From NCBI GenBank assembly GCA_032622095.1, contig CP136061.1:20154991-20218990 (forward strand): 64,000 nt of DNA. Direction: 5' to 3'. Below the pieces are notes generated by a model. That model had not been told where the DNA came from, ran no database searches, and was given only the letters and a program-made list of their open reading frames with translations. How positions within the stretch are numbered: position 1 is the stretch's first letter; each line of letters starts with the position of its first letter. Shown one piece after another: positions 35,344 through 45,600 of this stretch. Origin of the DNA: Siphonodentalium dalli. Lineage: Eukaryota > Mollusca > Scaphopoda > Gadilida > Siphonodentaliidae. The position numbers were made by a program, and so were the translations under genes.

Positions 35344-36147
35344 TTATTTGACATTGTCATTTGGAACATGATACTGTGACCAGGCCTCTTTTGCATTTCT
35401 CCGGACATCAAGAACAACGCTGGTACCAGCAAGTCGAATCTTTGTTTTCAGTTTTTTGTTTTTACGGAGATCAAAAGCGATGCTCGCCAGTCTGCCTCTT
35501 TCGCGTTTGAGCTCAGGCGGGAGATCTGTTCGAACAGACATCTTGGTTTTTCGGATAGGGCAAGTATCCTCCTGCAGGCTGTTTAGAATGGCCTGTTTGT
35601 CCCTGTCGTGTCCTAACACAATTATGATGGGATTAGGCTGTGACTTGGAATCCGGTTGTCCCAATCTGATATTACGGGTCGGCAATCTGTGAGCATTTAT
35701 GAGCCGTTGGACAATATTAGTCGCCAATTGAATGTTTAAGTTTAGTGTGCTTGTCAGAAATTTTCCCACGACAGAATAAATATCTTCATTTCGCTGTTGG
35801 TCTATCCCGTAAAGAAGCAGGTTATATTTACGGTCGTGAATTTCCTGTCTTAAAATTTCATCTTGAAGTTTGTCAATTTTTGCACTCAACTGTTGGTAGG
35901 TGGTTGGTATTACACAATCCTCGATTTCTTGCACTTTAGAGTTAATTTTTCCTATGTCATTTTTCATATTAAGATTTTCCTCGACCATAGAATTCATAGA
36001 TTCTTTTATGGAGTTAACTTCCACTCTAAACATGTTGAGGTCATCATGCACTTTTTGAAAGCCAGTGTCCATTGCATTTTTCATCGTTGTTATACTTGAA
36101 TGAATAAGTTCTAACGTGCAGGCATTGGTGCTGGGTTGAAGATCCAT
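35344..36147 (-). CDS. ORF1 protein of the non-LTR element (L1 ORF1-like, coiled coil plus RRM)
   Basis: An RNA-binding protein that coats the element RNA. The start chosen is ATG 36147 (MDLQPSTNACTLELI); a longer frame upstream lacks an ATG. Residues ~10-100 form a heptad-rich coiled coil (FQKVHDDLNMFRVEVNSIKE, EIEDC). Next come an RRM-like segment (DRKYNLLLYGI, NPIIIVLGHDRDKQAIL) and a C-terminal domain with MSVRTDLPPELKRERGRL, echoing L1 ORF1p (Transposase_22). It is 267 codons, intact. It is placed in this element because both lie between the same target-site junctions. Confidence 0.8.
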   Translation of the reverse strand: MDLQPSTNACTLELIHSSITTMKNAMDTGFQKVHDDLNMFRVEVNSIKESMNSMVEENLNMKNDIGKINSKVQEIEDCVIPTTYQQLSAKIDKLQDEILRQEIHDRKYNLLLYGIDQQRNEDIYSVVGKFLTSTLNLNIQLATNIVQRLINAHRLPTRNIRLGQPDSKSQPNPIIIVLGHDRDKQAILNSLQEDTCPIRKTKMSVRTDLPPELKRERGRLASIAFDLRKNKKLKTKIRLAGTSVVLDVRRNAKEAWSQYHVPNDNVK

Positions 36148-36389
36148 GTTGAATTGGTGTTTATTTTTCTGCAATGATTCGAAGTTAGGCAAGTTGTTTT
36201 TGGAATACTAACATTGGAGTTGAATTCATAGCGTCAAAAGCGAAACATTCTTCTCAATATCGTTTTGGATAATGTATGTTTACATTAGACGGATGGCATG
36301 TTATAAGTCATGTAATTTGGAGGATTCCAATGATTTTTCTTCAACTCTATTTTTCCCCCGCCGCCATCTATGAACAATGGCTGCATGTA
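36148..36389 (-). other. 5' untranslated region of the non-LTR element
   Basis: About 240 bases from the insertion junction to the ORF1 start. Near the 5' end, on the minus strand, ATAGATGGCGGCGGGGGAAA resembles an initiator-proximal motif (AAGATGGCGG, a YY1-type site also seen at L1 5' ends). This is a suggestive resemblance only. Confidence 0.4.
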
Positions 36390-36393
36390 CTCA

Positions 36394-36438
36394 TAAATTC
36401 CCTCTCCAGGCGACACCTATGTCCATATTTGCCTAGAC
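36394..36438 (-). repeat. Terminal ~45 bp of the right arm of the long-inverted-repeat element
   Basis: ATAAATTCCCTCTCCAGGCG through CCATATTTGCCTAGAC is the reverse complement of the left terminus at 23764-23810, with two or three differences at the extreme tip. It is stranded here by the non-LTR insertion. The flanking ATGAT at 36440-36444 repeats 23759-23763. Confidence 0.85.
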
Positions 36439-36444
36439 TATGAT

Positions 36445-36782
36445 TGCTTGGCGAGATTTCAATCCATCATTATGACCAGCTTTAGTGTTTTCGGTGAACT
36501 GTTTAGTGGTATCTGGATACCACATTTCTAGTGCGGCAAGTTGATTTTCTTTACATTCACCAGAATAAGCCACGAGATTGTCCATGTAGGCTCGATAAGG
36601 ATAGGTATCTCCGGTCTCCGTTACAAGTTTGTTATTTAGGTAAATATCGATACTACTGAACATGCTATGGAAAAAGTTGTTAATAGGCGCAATTTCAGTA
36701 GCATCAACCAAGTTTGTTCCATCTGCTTTTGTGATTTTGAATTTCAGGTACAAATATGATTGATTCACATCTGTCCATTTTT
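36445..36782 (-). pseudogene. Major capsid protein, middle part
   Basis: Minus-strand frame starting TDVNQSYLYLKFKITKADGT, with FFHSMFSSIDIYLNNKLV, YPYRAYMDNLV and LEMWYPDT, typical of the N-terminal half of the Maverick/adintovirus capsid protein. It is cut upstream at ~36782 by a ~0.9 kb repeat and downstream at 36444 by the target duplication of the long-inverted-repeat element. The reading frame on the other side (23763 downward) resumes in phase. The frame within this part is intact. Confidence 0.88.
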
Positions 36783-37700
36783 ATACGCCCTTTTGAAAAA
36801 AAGGCCGTATTATAGTATTGGTCCGTCCGTCCGGGCTGGCGTCCGGGCGGGCGTCCGTCCGTTAACCTGTTGTCCGGATGATAACTTTAGTTAGAGTCAA
36901 CCAAATTTAATTTAATAAAATTTGGTATGCGGGTTTATTACCCGAAAAGTAAGTTCAAGTTCGAATTTGGGTTCCGCCCGCCAAATTTTCACCGGAGTTA
37001 TGCCCCTTATTTGACGTTTTTTGACAAAATCCTTGAAATTTGTTGTCCGGATGATAACTTTAGTATAGTTTATCGGAATGAATCCAAATTTGGTATTTTA
37101 CTTTCTCCCACCAAAATACAGGTCAAGTTCGAACTTGGATTCTGTCCGACCATTTTTGGCAGAGTTATGCCCCTTTTTCGACTCAGAAACTTCAGTTTTT
37201 CTTATGTTTTTTGGTTTCCGGATGATAACTCGATTTTGGAATGTTTATACGCAAAACCCGTTTTTTGTGGATTATATATATCGAAATACAGCTCAAGTCC
37301 GAATTTTGTTTTAATCCGATAATTTTTGCGAGAGTTATGGCCCCTTTTGTGACGTAATTTGACTTAGAAAATCCCTGAAATTTGTTAACTTTAGTTAGAG
37401 TGAACCGATTTCAATCAAATTTGGTATGTGGGTTTATTAGGAGAAAAGACAGCTCAAGTTCGAATTTGGGTTCCGTCCGCCAATTTTCACCGGAGTTATG
37501 CCCCTTATTTGACGTAATTTGACTTAGAAAATCCCTGAAATTTGTTGTCCGGATGATAACTTTACTAGAGCTTATCGGATTCAATGATAATTTGGTATAT
37601 TACTTTCTCCCACCAAAACACAGGTCAATTTCAAATTTGAGTTCCGTCCGCCAATGTTTACCAGAGTTATGCCTCTTTTTTACCAGTTTCCGCCCAGCGT
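36783..37700. mobile_element. ~0.9 kb tandem-structured repeat inserted in the capsid gene
   Basis: Begins TACGCCCTTTTGAAAAAAAG and ends near CCGCCCAGCGTA. It consists of 4-5 diverged units of ~150 bp, each with TTGTCCGGATGATAACTTTA, AAATTTGGTATG, CAAGTTCGAATTTGG and GAGTTATGCCCC. It separates two consecutive parts of the capsid gene. Ends are not resolved (a TA duplication is possible). It resembles abundant dispersed repeats of molluscs in style, from memory only. Confidence 0.65.
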
Positions 37701-37877
37701 AGCTCTTGTTCAGTTTGAGGCAGAATTACAAATTATATCGGTGCGGAATTATTCAAAGAGCTAATCGGGTGATGTTCTATCCATTGTGAATCCAACATCG
37801 TTGTCATTGTTGGTGGAACATCAGAAGCATCTTACTCGGACTTGCTGCATTCGCATGATCCATTTTGCATCATCATG
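37701..37877 (-). pseudogene. Major capsid protein, N-terminal part
   Basis: Starts at ATG 37877, one base after the pX-like stop. It reads VPPTMTTMLDSQWIEHHPIS and then NSAPI and FVILPQTEQE, the usual N-terminal capsid pattern, with an in-frame stop between the last two and a frame break near the start (a stop before DASDVPPT). It is interrupted by the 0.9 kb repeat. Confidence 0.75.
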
Positions 37878-37878
37878 A

Positions 37879-38259
37879 TTAATCAAATATATCGAGAGAT
37901 CGGTTTGATTTCTTTACAGGTGTTTTAATGGACATACTTCTAACTCGTTTGCGAGAAGAATGATTTTTCAATGACCGCGATGATCTATTTATGCGTTTTG
38001 GTGTTGATATTTTCTTTATTGTTTCCCTTCCAAAAGATTTCAATGCTTCTTTACCTTGTTTCAAAAATACTTCTTTCGGACTTTTACCACGATGAATCAT
38101 ATCTTCGACTGCAGCAAGTCTATGCTTGAGTACTTGTTGTTTAGCAATCTGACCAATAGGTTTTAGAAACGGTACTACTGTTCTCACTGCAGATTTGAAT
38201 AGTGAACCAATTCCATTTCCATACTGTCTAGGTACGCCTCTATACAAGGGGATCATCAT
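37879..38259 (-). CDS. pX/core-like basic protein of the Maverick/adintovirus-like element
   Basis: 126 codons, intact. Starts MMIPLYRGVPRQYGNGIGSL; the PLYRG opening followed by an amphipathic LFKSAVRTVVPFLKPIG helix and an Arg/Lys/Ser-rich tail (SRSLKNHSSRKRVRSMS) is the pattern I associate with adintovirus/Maverick virion core or pX-like proteins, which resemble adenovirus minor core peptides. It lies 29 bases downstream of the minor capsid frame and abuts the major capsid start, a compact viral-style cluster. Confidence 0.75.
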   Translation of the reverse strand: MMIPLYRGVPRQYGNGIGSLFKSAVRTVVPFLKPIGQIAKQQVLKHRLAAVEDMIHRGKSPKEVFLKQGKEALKSFGRETIKKISTPKRINRSSRSLKNHSSRKRVRSMSIKTPVKKSNRSLDIFD

Positions 38260-38288
38260 AAATACAAATTACTTCGGCGTCGGAAATG

Positions 38289-38780
38289 CTACTTTACCAT
38301 AGACTTTCCACCAACAAACTGAATTGGTTTGCCAGTATTACCAGATATATACACATTTATGGTATCAAAGTTAGACTTTGATACTGGTACATAATGTAAG
38401 TTTTGGAATTCATACTTAATATGTTGACCATCATGCATTCTTTTACTCTCGAATGATGTCACTCGTAATATCGGTGCCTCAACATCACTAACAATTGTAT
38501 AATCAGCAATGTCAGAATAAACAAACAATTGATTATGCTCCGCTTTTAAATCAACTCCATATGGAATGTTATCGAAGGAGTAGCAAATGTAACACTGCCT
38601 GATTGTGTTATGTAACCAAGTTTATCCAAAAGAGCTCTGGGGAGTACAAGACCTACTTTGGTATAACTATTGGTTGAAATTTTAACTCGTTGTTGTGCTT
38701 TGGAATATCCGAATTCGAATTTCAGTTCTGGAATCAATCTGCTTACTGTACTATCAATTACACCTTGAATTGTATCTGTT
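38289..38780 (-). pseudogene. Minor capsid (penton-like) protein, C-terminal part, frameshifted
   Basis: Two minus-strand frames, 38737-38546 (LIPELKFEFGYSKAQQRV, TKVGLVLPRALLDKLGYIT) and 38528-38289 (FVYSDIADYTIVSDVEAPIL, HYVPVSKSNFDTINVYI, TGKPIQFVGG), form one single-jelly-roll minor capsid protein broken by a shift near 38535. Its N-terminal half is missing; recognisable sequence ends near 38780, the right edge of the virus-like block. Confidence 0.8.
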
Positions 38781-38982
38781 TAATTACGTATCTATACGCC
38801 ATGCAGTTGCCAGACCAGCGCAGTGGTGGGACTGAATTCTGCCTTACAGATTGGACTTCGGGGAGTATCCCCGCATCAGTATTATTAGTAACGACGTGGT
38901 GGTTGGGTGGGTGGGTAACCCGATTCAACTTGGGAAAAACTAATAACTATGTTATGTTACACGTAGGTTATACGTAGATATT

Positions 38983-39066
38983 GCAAGCAACATTGTAATT
39001 ATAATGAAAATGAGTTTATGACTCGAGTCACAAACTCATTTTCATTATAATTACCATGTTGTTTGC
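38983..39066. repeat. 84-bp palindrome
   Basis: GTAATTATAATGAAAATGAG and its complement flank a TTATGACTCGAGTCACAA centre; arms of about 40 bp with few mismatches (GCAAGCAACAT versus GCAAACAACAT at the outer ends). A short foldback; no target duplication defined. Confidence 0.75.
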
Positions 39067-39387
39067 CTCGTTCACAAAGCACAGGAGTGTATTTTGCACT
39101 AATACATTCATTTGTTGTATATAAAAGGAGATGGTCCCATAAATGGCCGGATTTAGTGTACAGTTTATTTCAATAATAAAATGTATATTCATACGTATAT
39201 AATGTGCATATTATCAAAAAGGTAAGCCAGTGCATTCTCTTATATATGGGAGGCTCCATATGGGAGACTCGCATATACAAGAGAATGCATTGGCACAGGG
39301 TATTTAATGCTGCACCAGCGCAGCTCCCGTCGGGAAAGGGTTAAATAAAAAATGTTAAAATCAACGAAAATATACATGGTAGGATTA
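39067..39387. other. Stretch with a piggyBac-like remnant and dispersed hairpin
   Basis: 39227-39293 is a copy of the hairpin TGCATTCTCTTATATATG... also found near 48.3 and 49.6 kb. The stretch has GGGAAAGGGTTAA near 39334-39346, the right-end pattern (TIR plus TTAA) of the piggyBac-like elements below. The left end is not found. Confidence 0.55.
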
Positions 39388-39610
39388 GTCAGACCAGCAC
39401 AGCGAGGGAACTGAATTCTATCTTACAGACCAGCGCAGCGAGGGGACTGAACTCTATCTTACAGACCAGCGCAGCGAGGGGACTGTACTCTATCTTACAG
39501 ACCAGCGCAGCGATGGGACTGAACTCTATCTTACAGACCAGCGCAGCGATGGGTCTGAACTCTATCTTACAGACCAGCGCAGCGAGGGGACTGAACTCTG
39601 CCATACATTT
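39388..39610. repeat. 36-bp minisatellite, ~6 copies
   Basis: Unit ACCAGCGCAGCGAGGGGACT plus GAACTCTATCTTACAG. Two extra isolated units with the same words occur at 38808-38850 and 39312-39325. Minus-strand frames with a repeating CKIEFSPLAALV peptide are by-products. Confidence 0.9.
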
Positions 39611-40247
39611 GGCCAAGGTGTCGAGGGATGAGTGCGTGATAACATAACATTTCCGTGTTTTCAACAGAAGACAGAAGACGCCTACACACGATCCGGTGAT
39701 AAATGGAACGGTGGTCGTATATTACTCTCCATTCGATCAATCAGGTTGCGAGGCGCACCAGATAATACAACCAACCTTAGTTTGTAAAATTCCTGCAAGA
39801 AAATCTACATTATCTCATTAGAATTTTAAACAAGAACAATAGTATTTCTTTCATATTCTGGAATTTAATCTAACTTCGCAGAGAACATGACGTCATCGCG
39901 TTGCAGGTAATCGTATTATTTGTCCCCGAAGATAAATTTGCGGCTTGAATAATTCAAACCATAGCGAGCAAACTAAAGGATTCTCGCGCCGATAAAGTCT
40001 ACTGGGACAAATAGTCACTCGCGCCAATGAAGGTTGACAAAATCGTTTTTGTAATTTATTTAATAAGAATGCTAACGGGAGACTAGTGCGCTCAGATCGG
40101 TTGATTTCAATTAGGTTCGGATGGCGCCATGCAATGTTTGGTATCATGGCATGCTATCCCTAGAATCACTCTGGTTTATACGGCGACGTACAACCCATTC
40201 GATCACCCCAAACTTAGTGATCCACACCACCTCCGTTTTGCTTGTAA
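39611..40247. other. Gene-free stretch
   Basis: No recognisable gene or repeat; open frames here overlap one another on both strands and have no family signature. Confidence 0.5.
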
Positions 40248-40544
40248 TCAGTAGATCTGGCACAGTGTTTTCTTGGGGGTCATTCCTGTCGAGCTCTTTA
40301 TCACATACCGTCCACCTTCAAAGTTTAAACGTAGATTCAAATTCTCAGTTGGGTATCCAGGAGCGAAGAGAGTGGCTGGCACTACAGAGCCGTCGTGGAA
40401 ATAATATGTATTGTTGCTGTATATGTCTTCACCGGAGATAAATAGCTTGGCTGGAATACAAGAAACAGATCTTCTTAGACCTAACGGAATTAACGTTATA
40501 TTTTTTTCAGACACATCACAACGCGATGTGTACACTCTCTGACC
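40248..40544 (-). CDS. Possible terminal exon of an unknown (secreted-like) protein
   Basis: On the minus strand an acceptor-like AATTATATGGTCAG (40545-40558) precedes a frame that reads VYTSRCDVSEKNITLIPLGL, SGEDIYSNNTYYFHDGSVVP, LNLRLNFEGGRYVIKSS and TLCQIY, then TGA. It has two N-glycosylation sequons (NIT, NNT) and three cysteines, and it looks protein-like throughout its ~97 codons. I do not recognise the domain and found no other exon. It could be an isolated gene fragment or chance. Confidence 0.35.
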   Translation of the reverse strand, partial: GQRVYTSRCDVSEKNITLIPLGLRRSVSCIPAKLFISGEDIYSNNTYYFHDGSVVPATLFAPGYPTENLNLRLNFEGGRYVIKSSTGMTPKKTLCQIY

Positions 40545-40599
40545 ATATAATTTTCAGCTAGACACATCTCAACTCATATTTATTTGTTTCTACTTTACT

Positions 40600-40965
40600 C
40601 GTTTACACTGTTTGTCAATTGCATTAGCATTTAATCGAGGAACCTACCCATCAATGCTCAGAGTGATCAGATATAAATTTTTGAAGTTTTTTTATATCTA
40701 TTGTTTGTGGCCCAGAACACGCCGTCAAAAGGATGTTCTAGGTCAAAATTGCGTTAGTATTACCATTTATTTTTAGAGTTATCCATCGTCCGTTTGAATA
40801 AGTGTTTCTGTGGCAATTATTAGTGCACATCTCGAGAAACTTACAAACTTCAAAAATCAATATCTCATCACTCTGAGCTTTGATGGATGGGTTCCTCGAC
40901 TCGAATCAAATATGTTTTACCCCTGAAGCCAAAGAAATAGTAATTTAGGGGTGCTTAATCGGATT
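40600..40965. repeat. Foldback repeat (~330 bp) related to 18.4 kb
   Basis: Inverted arms: TCGAGGAACCTACCCATCAA...CTCAGAGTGATCAGATAT (~40636) and the complement ending GGATGGGTTCCTCGA (~40900). The outer right flank TTTTACCCCTGAAGCCAAAG matches the inverted copy at 18.4 kb. Confidence 0.65.
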
Positions 40966-41330
40966 GAGTACCGCTAATAAGATTAAATGACTGTCTACAC
41001 TTTAGCCATTAGTTGGTGCATCAAACACAATAACAAAAGCACTGCACTATATGAGTGGTGACTCACGATTAATGTTTCTGGCACTATCACCCTATAACCG
41101 ATGGCCTTTATTCGGTGGGTAAAGTCTATGGGGTGAGGTACATTTTGGAATGGCTCCCTTTGTAAAATGTATTAATGCAGTTTAGTTCAGATAATGACTA
41201 TTTGCATTGTCGTGAATGTGATTTCGCTGTATACAGTTGGCTAAAATATCCATGCTATATGACATCATTCACTGAAGAGGGCTATAGCCCACCTAGGCTG
41301 ATTGAGGAGGGTTGGTCTTAGCCCGCCTGG
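40966..41330. other. Gene-free stretch
   Basis: No gene, RNA or repeat recognised. Confidence 0.5.
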
Positions 41331-41344
41331 ATTTCTGAGAATGC

Positions 41345-41470
41345 CAGCCCTGGAAAGCCCATAACCCCGAAGGCCCGATTCTCCGAAAGCCCATAATTCT
41401 GAAGGCCCGATTCTCCGAAAGCCCATAACTCCGAAGGCCCGATTCTCCGAAGGCCCGATTCTCCGAAAAT
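41345..41470. repeat. Short ~32-bp tandem repeat
   Basis: About 3.5 copies of CCGAAAGCCCATAACTCCGA plus AGGCCCGATTCT. Confidence 0.8.
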
Positions 41471-41641
41471 CCAAAATGAACTAGAATGCACTCAAAACAC
41501 CCCCATGTAGTCGAACATGCACATACATGTATGCATAGCGAAGGGTGTATGCTTATAGCAGGGGACCACATGGCTCACGGTTAGACACATTGCACCCAAA
41601 CCAACGCATATACCAGTGGTGGTATCAAGTCTGGAAATAAT

Positions 41642-41757
41642 GTGCCTGACATTTGCAGAATGAGGTCCACAGAGGGTGAATTTAGAGATATTACCCCGCA
41701 TAGCGTCTAGCATCACCAAATTCACCCTCTGCATGGGGACCTCATTCTGTTCAGACA
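41642..41757. repeat. 116-bp palindromic MITE, family 'CAGAATGAGGTCC'
   Basis: TGACATTTGCAGAATGAGGT is mirrored by ACCTCATTCTGTTCAGACA at the other end, with GAGGGTGAATTT/AAATTCACCCTC inside. The same words occur in EXOC4 intron 4 (54517-54640, ~54800-54870, 55409-55438). Confidence 0.75.
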
Positions 41758-41830
41758 TTGATCGGGTAGGGTTCAGTAGTCCGAAGGTTCACTAGTCCGA
41801 AGGTCCACTAGTCATTCCACATATGTCGCA

Positions 41831-42002
41831 TTAGGGCGTTTAAACGCCGTAATTAGGGCGTTATATCGCCGTAATTAGGGCGTTTAAACGCTGTATTAGG
41901 GCGTTATAACGCCATAATTAGGGCGTTTAAATGCTGTATTAGGGCGTTATAACGCCGTAATTAGGGCGTTAAAACGCCGTATTAGGGCATTTAAACTCTG
42001 TA
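41831..42002. repeat. Array of eight 21-22 bp palindromic units
   Basis: Units TTAGGGCGTTTAAACGCCGTAA and TTAGGGCGTTATAACGCCGTA alternate, giving a ~43-bp dimer. Each unit has a self-complementary core GGCGTTTAAACGCC or GGCGTTATAACGCC; the last units are degenerate. Confidence 0.9.
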
Positions 42003-42592
42003 TTATTATTTGTGGCGCTACTGTGTTTCCGTAAAAAATATATTTTTGATATGTTATATGTGACCACAAAGGTCTTCCGTATTTGTCGTTTTTTTTTTTT
42101 TGGTCAATATTTCTTTTTGATTTTGAATTTCCAACAAATTGTCAAATCAACACACCACAAATGGTCTGCAAATTGCAATTTCAGAATTTGGGAAACACAA
42201 TACCTCCGACTGAGAGGTGTTGGTCTTTCAGGACTCCAAATGTCGCCGTGGTAACAAAAGCACTGATAATATATAATATAATAGTTATAAGTAATAGCAT
42301 CAAATACTGACACCGACTAATAAAACGCCCATCTGTCAAATATAAGTATCCTTATTTCGTGTGGGTTGCATAAACATCGTGACAGGCAAATGAAACGGAT
42401 CACATTATTCCAATCATTAAAGTATCGTACACCATCATGGCCATGAAGAATACAAATCGCGCTTTACAAATTGTAACGATATAAATGTATTTCAAAAGAC
42501 ATGCATGTACACTATATTTTCTATATGAAATTGCCATATTTTACCTTAACTGTATTCGAGTACGCTTTATCTACCGTACACAAAAGAAAAGA
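42003..42592 (+). other. Upstream of EXOC4 exon 1
   Basis: AT-rich; the likely 5' untranslated and promoter region, but no TATA box, CpG island or clear motif can be defended. An ATG at 42485 is in frame with the proposed start and the frame is open between, so a longer N-terminus cannot be excluded by sequence alone. Confidence 0.4.
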
Positions 42593-42655
42593 ATGGCGTC
42601 GCCTTCGAAAGATCCGAAATCTGAGGCAACTCCCACAGCTAGAATGTCAGAAACA
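42593..42655 (+). CDS. EXOC4: EXOC4 exon 1 (coding part)
   Basis: ATG in AAGAATGG context, then MASPSKDPKSEATPTARMSE-T, and donor ACA|GTAAGA. Phase 0. N-termini of Sec8 proteins are short, polar and poorly conserved, as here. The start is chosen because it gives a 21-residue leader of family-like length; the exon assignment rests on phase fit with exon 2 and position. Confidence 0.7.
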
Positions 42656-45600
42656 GTAAGAAATGATCACAAATCTGATAACGCAGTAGCAGTCGGAACA
42701 TTTTGTGATCTTAAATAGACATGCATAGTAAGTCATAGAACTAATAGAAATAATAAAAGAGAGACGGGTCACAAATTTATAATTATAGTAGACGAATCCG
42801 GTGACGCGTTATGCAGTAGGTCCCCAGATTTGCGTAGATCTCCGTATGTCACTCAATTCGCGTAGGTCCCCGCAATAATGCAATATATAGTAGGTCGACA
42901 TGATTTATTGACTGATAAAATGGATTGATACCTCTAAATGATCATGTTCGATGTTACTTTGCAATTTTTTTTTATAATTAATTTCCGAAATCTGATGGGT
43001 TTGTTTGCTTAGTGATACTTAGAGGATCGTGAAGCCTAACTAAAATTACGTGATTTCTGATCCGGAAAGTAAGAGGATTATCTTACTGGCTTCGTGGACA
43101 GATATTAATTGGAGGATAACTGATTGTATTTTTGCATTGATTTATGTGACTTTTGGAATAGAAAATAAGACGATTATCAGATTTCTCGATTCATCAGTAT
43201 AGGTGAGTGGGCATGGGTGCGTTAGATAGGAGAATTTGATATTTTTCATAGTTTATTGAATTCAAAACATGCAACAAAACCTTTATAACATAATATGTAA
43301 ATGACAGCACAAAACAATGAAGCACAAGCAATGGTATAAAACATATATATATGTACATGTATAAAATAGCTGAAAAAGAATGGTGTTGTTATAGACCCAA
43401 TTGAACAGTAGAGGGAAATAATGAACTCAAGAGCTGAAAAATAGTTATTCAAAATATAATTTTCATGGTACAAGGTAAGTTATGTTTATTTATTGTCTTG
43501 ATATGGGATGTGATATTCTAATGTTTACTCGCCGATCCTTGGAATTTTTGGAATAGATGATTTTTTTGCTGTACACTTTCGTTTGGTCTGTCCTGGCTTC
43601 TTCCCTCCATTCGTCGCAGTTAAAACAATCCTCCGTCCGTCCGTCGTAGTCTATCGTTTGTCGGTCTGATTTGTCTTAAGAATTTCTCAAAATGTCGTCG
43701 CCGAACTTCAGTCGATTTCTGGTTCCATATATCAGCTGCAACTTTAAATTTAAGGAACTGCTCTATGAGTTTGAATTGTCCAAAACCGAAAATACTGCGT
43801 TCTAATTCGTCATACTCACCTTTAACTACATTGTATATTATTTTCACTAATTCCACTAGAGGTTTCGATTTCCACTCAACGGCCTGCTTCAGAATATGGT
43901 TTAGCGATTCACAGTTATTGTTCGTCCATTTTCCATTTTAAATATCTAAACAAACTGTAGGCCAATACTATACATTATTTCCACAATTACACCGATTGAA
44001 GATTGTTTACAACTAAAATTAAATTCATATCAATACTGATCGAGAATACTAAATAAGTATACTCATAAATAATTCACAATAATAAAATGGGACAACGAAT
44101 TAATATACTCAATATCTCCTTTAAATATACACCACTACCGATCCGATGGAAACTTTAAATAATTTATTATTGTGAATTATTTATGAGTATACTTAATTAG
44201 TATTCTCGATTAATTTTTATTGAGGCTATATATGACATTTTATTAAAATGTTTACACAGCCCAAGTCAAGTATTACGCTATAATTTGTTAATTAGAATTA
44301 GAATTAATGCAAATAATCGCAAAACCAAATAAATTATTTCCTAATTTCTTCTGCATAAAACCCGACATTACTATTTGACCAATCAGAACGCAGAGATGAC
44401 CGTTAGAAAAAATATACGTCCAATCAAAACACGATGACTTAATTAGCCAGATAATAATTATTCAACTAATGCTTCAGAAACATTTTTTATTCATATATTT
44501 AATTTAAAAACAACAACGCAATATCATATAATATGTTCACTTATGGATAATATATTAGGCATTACTTATTCTATAAAGCATGCACCCTTCCATTACTACG
44601 GGGACCTAAATCAATGCAAAAATATATTCAGTAATCCTCTAATTAATATCTTATCCCGAAGCCAGTAAGATAATCCTCTTACTTTCCGGATAAGAAATCA
44701 CGTAATTTTAGTTAGGCTTCATCCTCTAAGTATCACTAAGCAAACAAACCCATCAGATTTCGGAAATTAATTATAAAACATATATGCAAAGTAACATCTA
44801 ACATGATCATTTAGTGGTCTCAATCCATTTTATCAGTCAATAACTCATGTAGACCTACTATATATTGCATTACTGCGGGGACCTACGCGAATTGAGTGAC
44901 CTACGGAGATCTACGCAAATCTAGGGACCTACTGCATAACGCAGTACCCGACGAATCAAATGAGAAATGGGATGACTAAAAATGTTTTGTCTGGTCAGCA
45001 GTTCTTGACAGCTTGAAGCATGTAGTACTGAGTAGTCTGAGTAGACTGTGAATTAGTCCTGCTCATGTGCATATCTGATTATACAGTCAGATCTTCACAT
45101 GAGCCAGACCTGGTCAGGCTATGGAGTATGGGACGACTCAGGCCGGAATACTAGTGATGCGGACCGGACCTTGGGTGGTCCGGTCCACTGCCAAGGCGGT
45201 CCAGTCCGGTCCATGCCATTCCGGTCCGGTAAACATGCCTCGACCGGTCCAAAACGGTCTGGTCCACCTATAATAGGCTACATGTATATGTTAATGAATT
45301 CTCTGTTTTCTCAAAGTTTTTACTCTGTATAGTACAAACTATAAGGTTACTGAGTTCAGTGCATTGCAATGAGTCCATATATTTTAAAACTTACATTGTT
45401 TGCCGATTGTATGCATCATTGTCTGTCTCTGGTGGGATATACTGGGAACGATGCATGATAATAGTATTTCTAGTAATGCGAACATGCACTAATTAAATGT
45501 ATTGGACAGATAAAAAACTAGGGCCATAACGTGTTATAACCAATCTAACATGGCACTCAACTGATTGTATGCATGATTCGTATCATACTTATTTTCATTA

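Larger units (their letters stand above)
28905..36389 (-). mobile_element. ~7.5 kb non-LTR retrotransposon (minus strand) with ORF1 and ORF2
   Basis: The insertion splits the right arm of the long-inverted-repeat element. CTCA occurs at both junctions (28901-28904 and 36390-36393), a short target duplication. The 3' end, read on the minus strand, has a stem-like GGTGGCGACAGG...CGACCCG block, then ATGAAATAAA and a short (ATTCTG)n tail, typical of CR1/L2/Jockey-superfamily elements. ORF1 and ORF2 are in the expected order. It appears full length because the 5' end lies ~240 bases before ORF1. ORF2 has frameshifts, so the copy is dead. Confidence 0.85.

Noticed and set aside
39389-39664. Minus-strand frame with repeating CKIEFSPLAALV
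   Set aside because: By-product of a 36-bp minisatellite.
45099-45332. 78-codon frame over the GGACC-rich region
   Set aside because: Lies in the hAT terminal repeats; composition is dictated by GGACCGGACC words.
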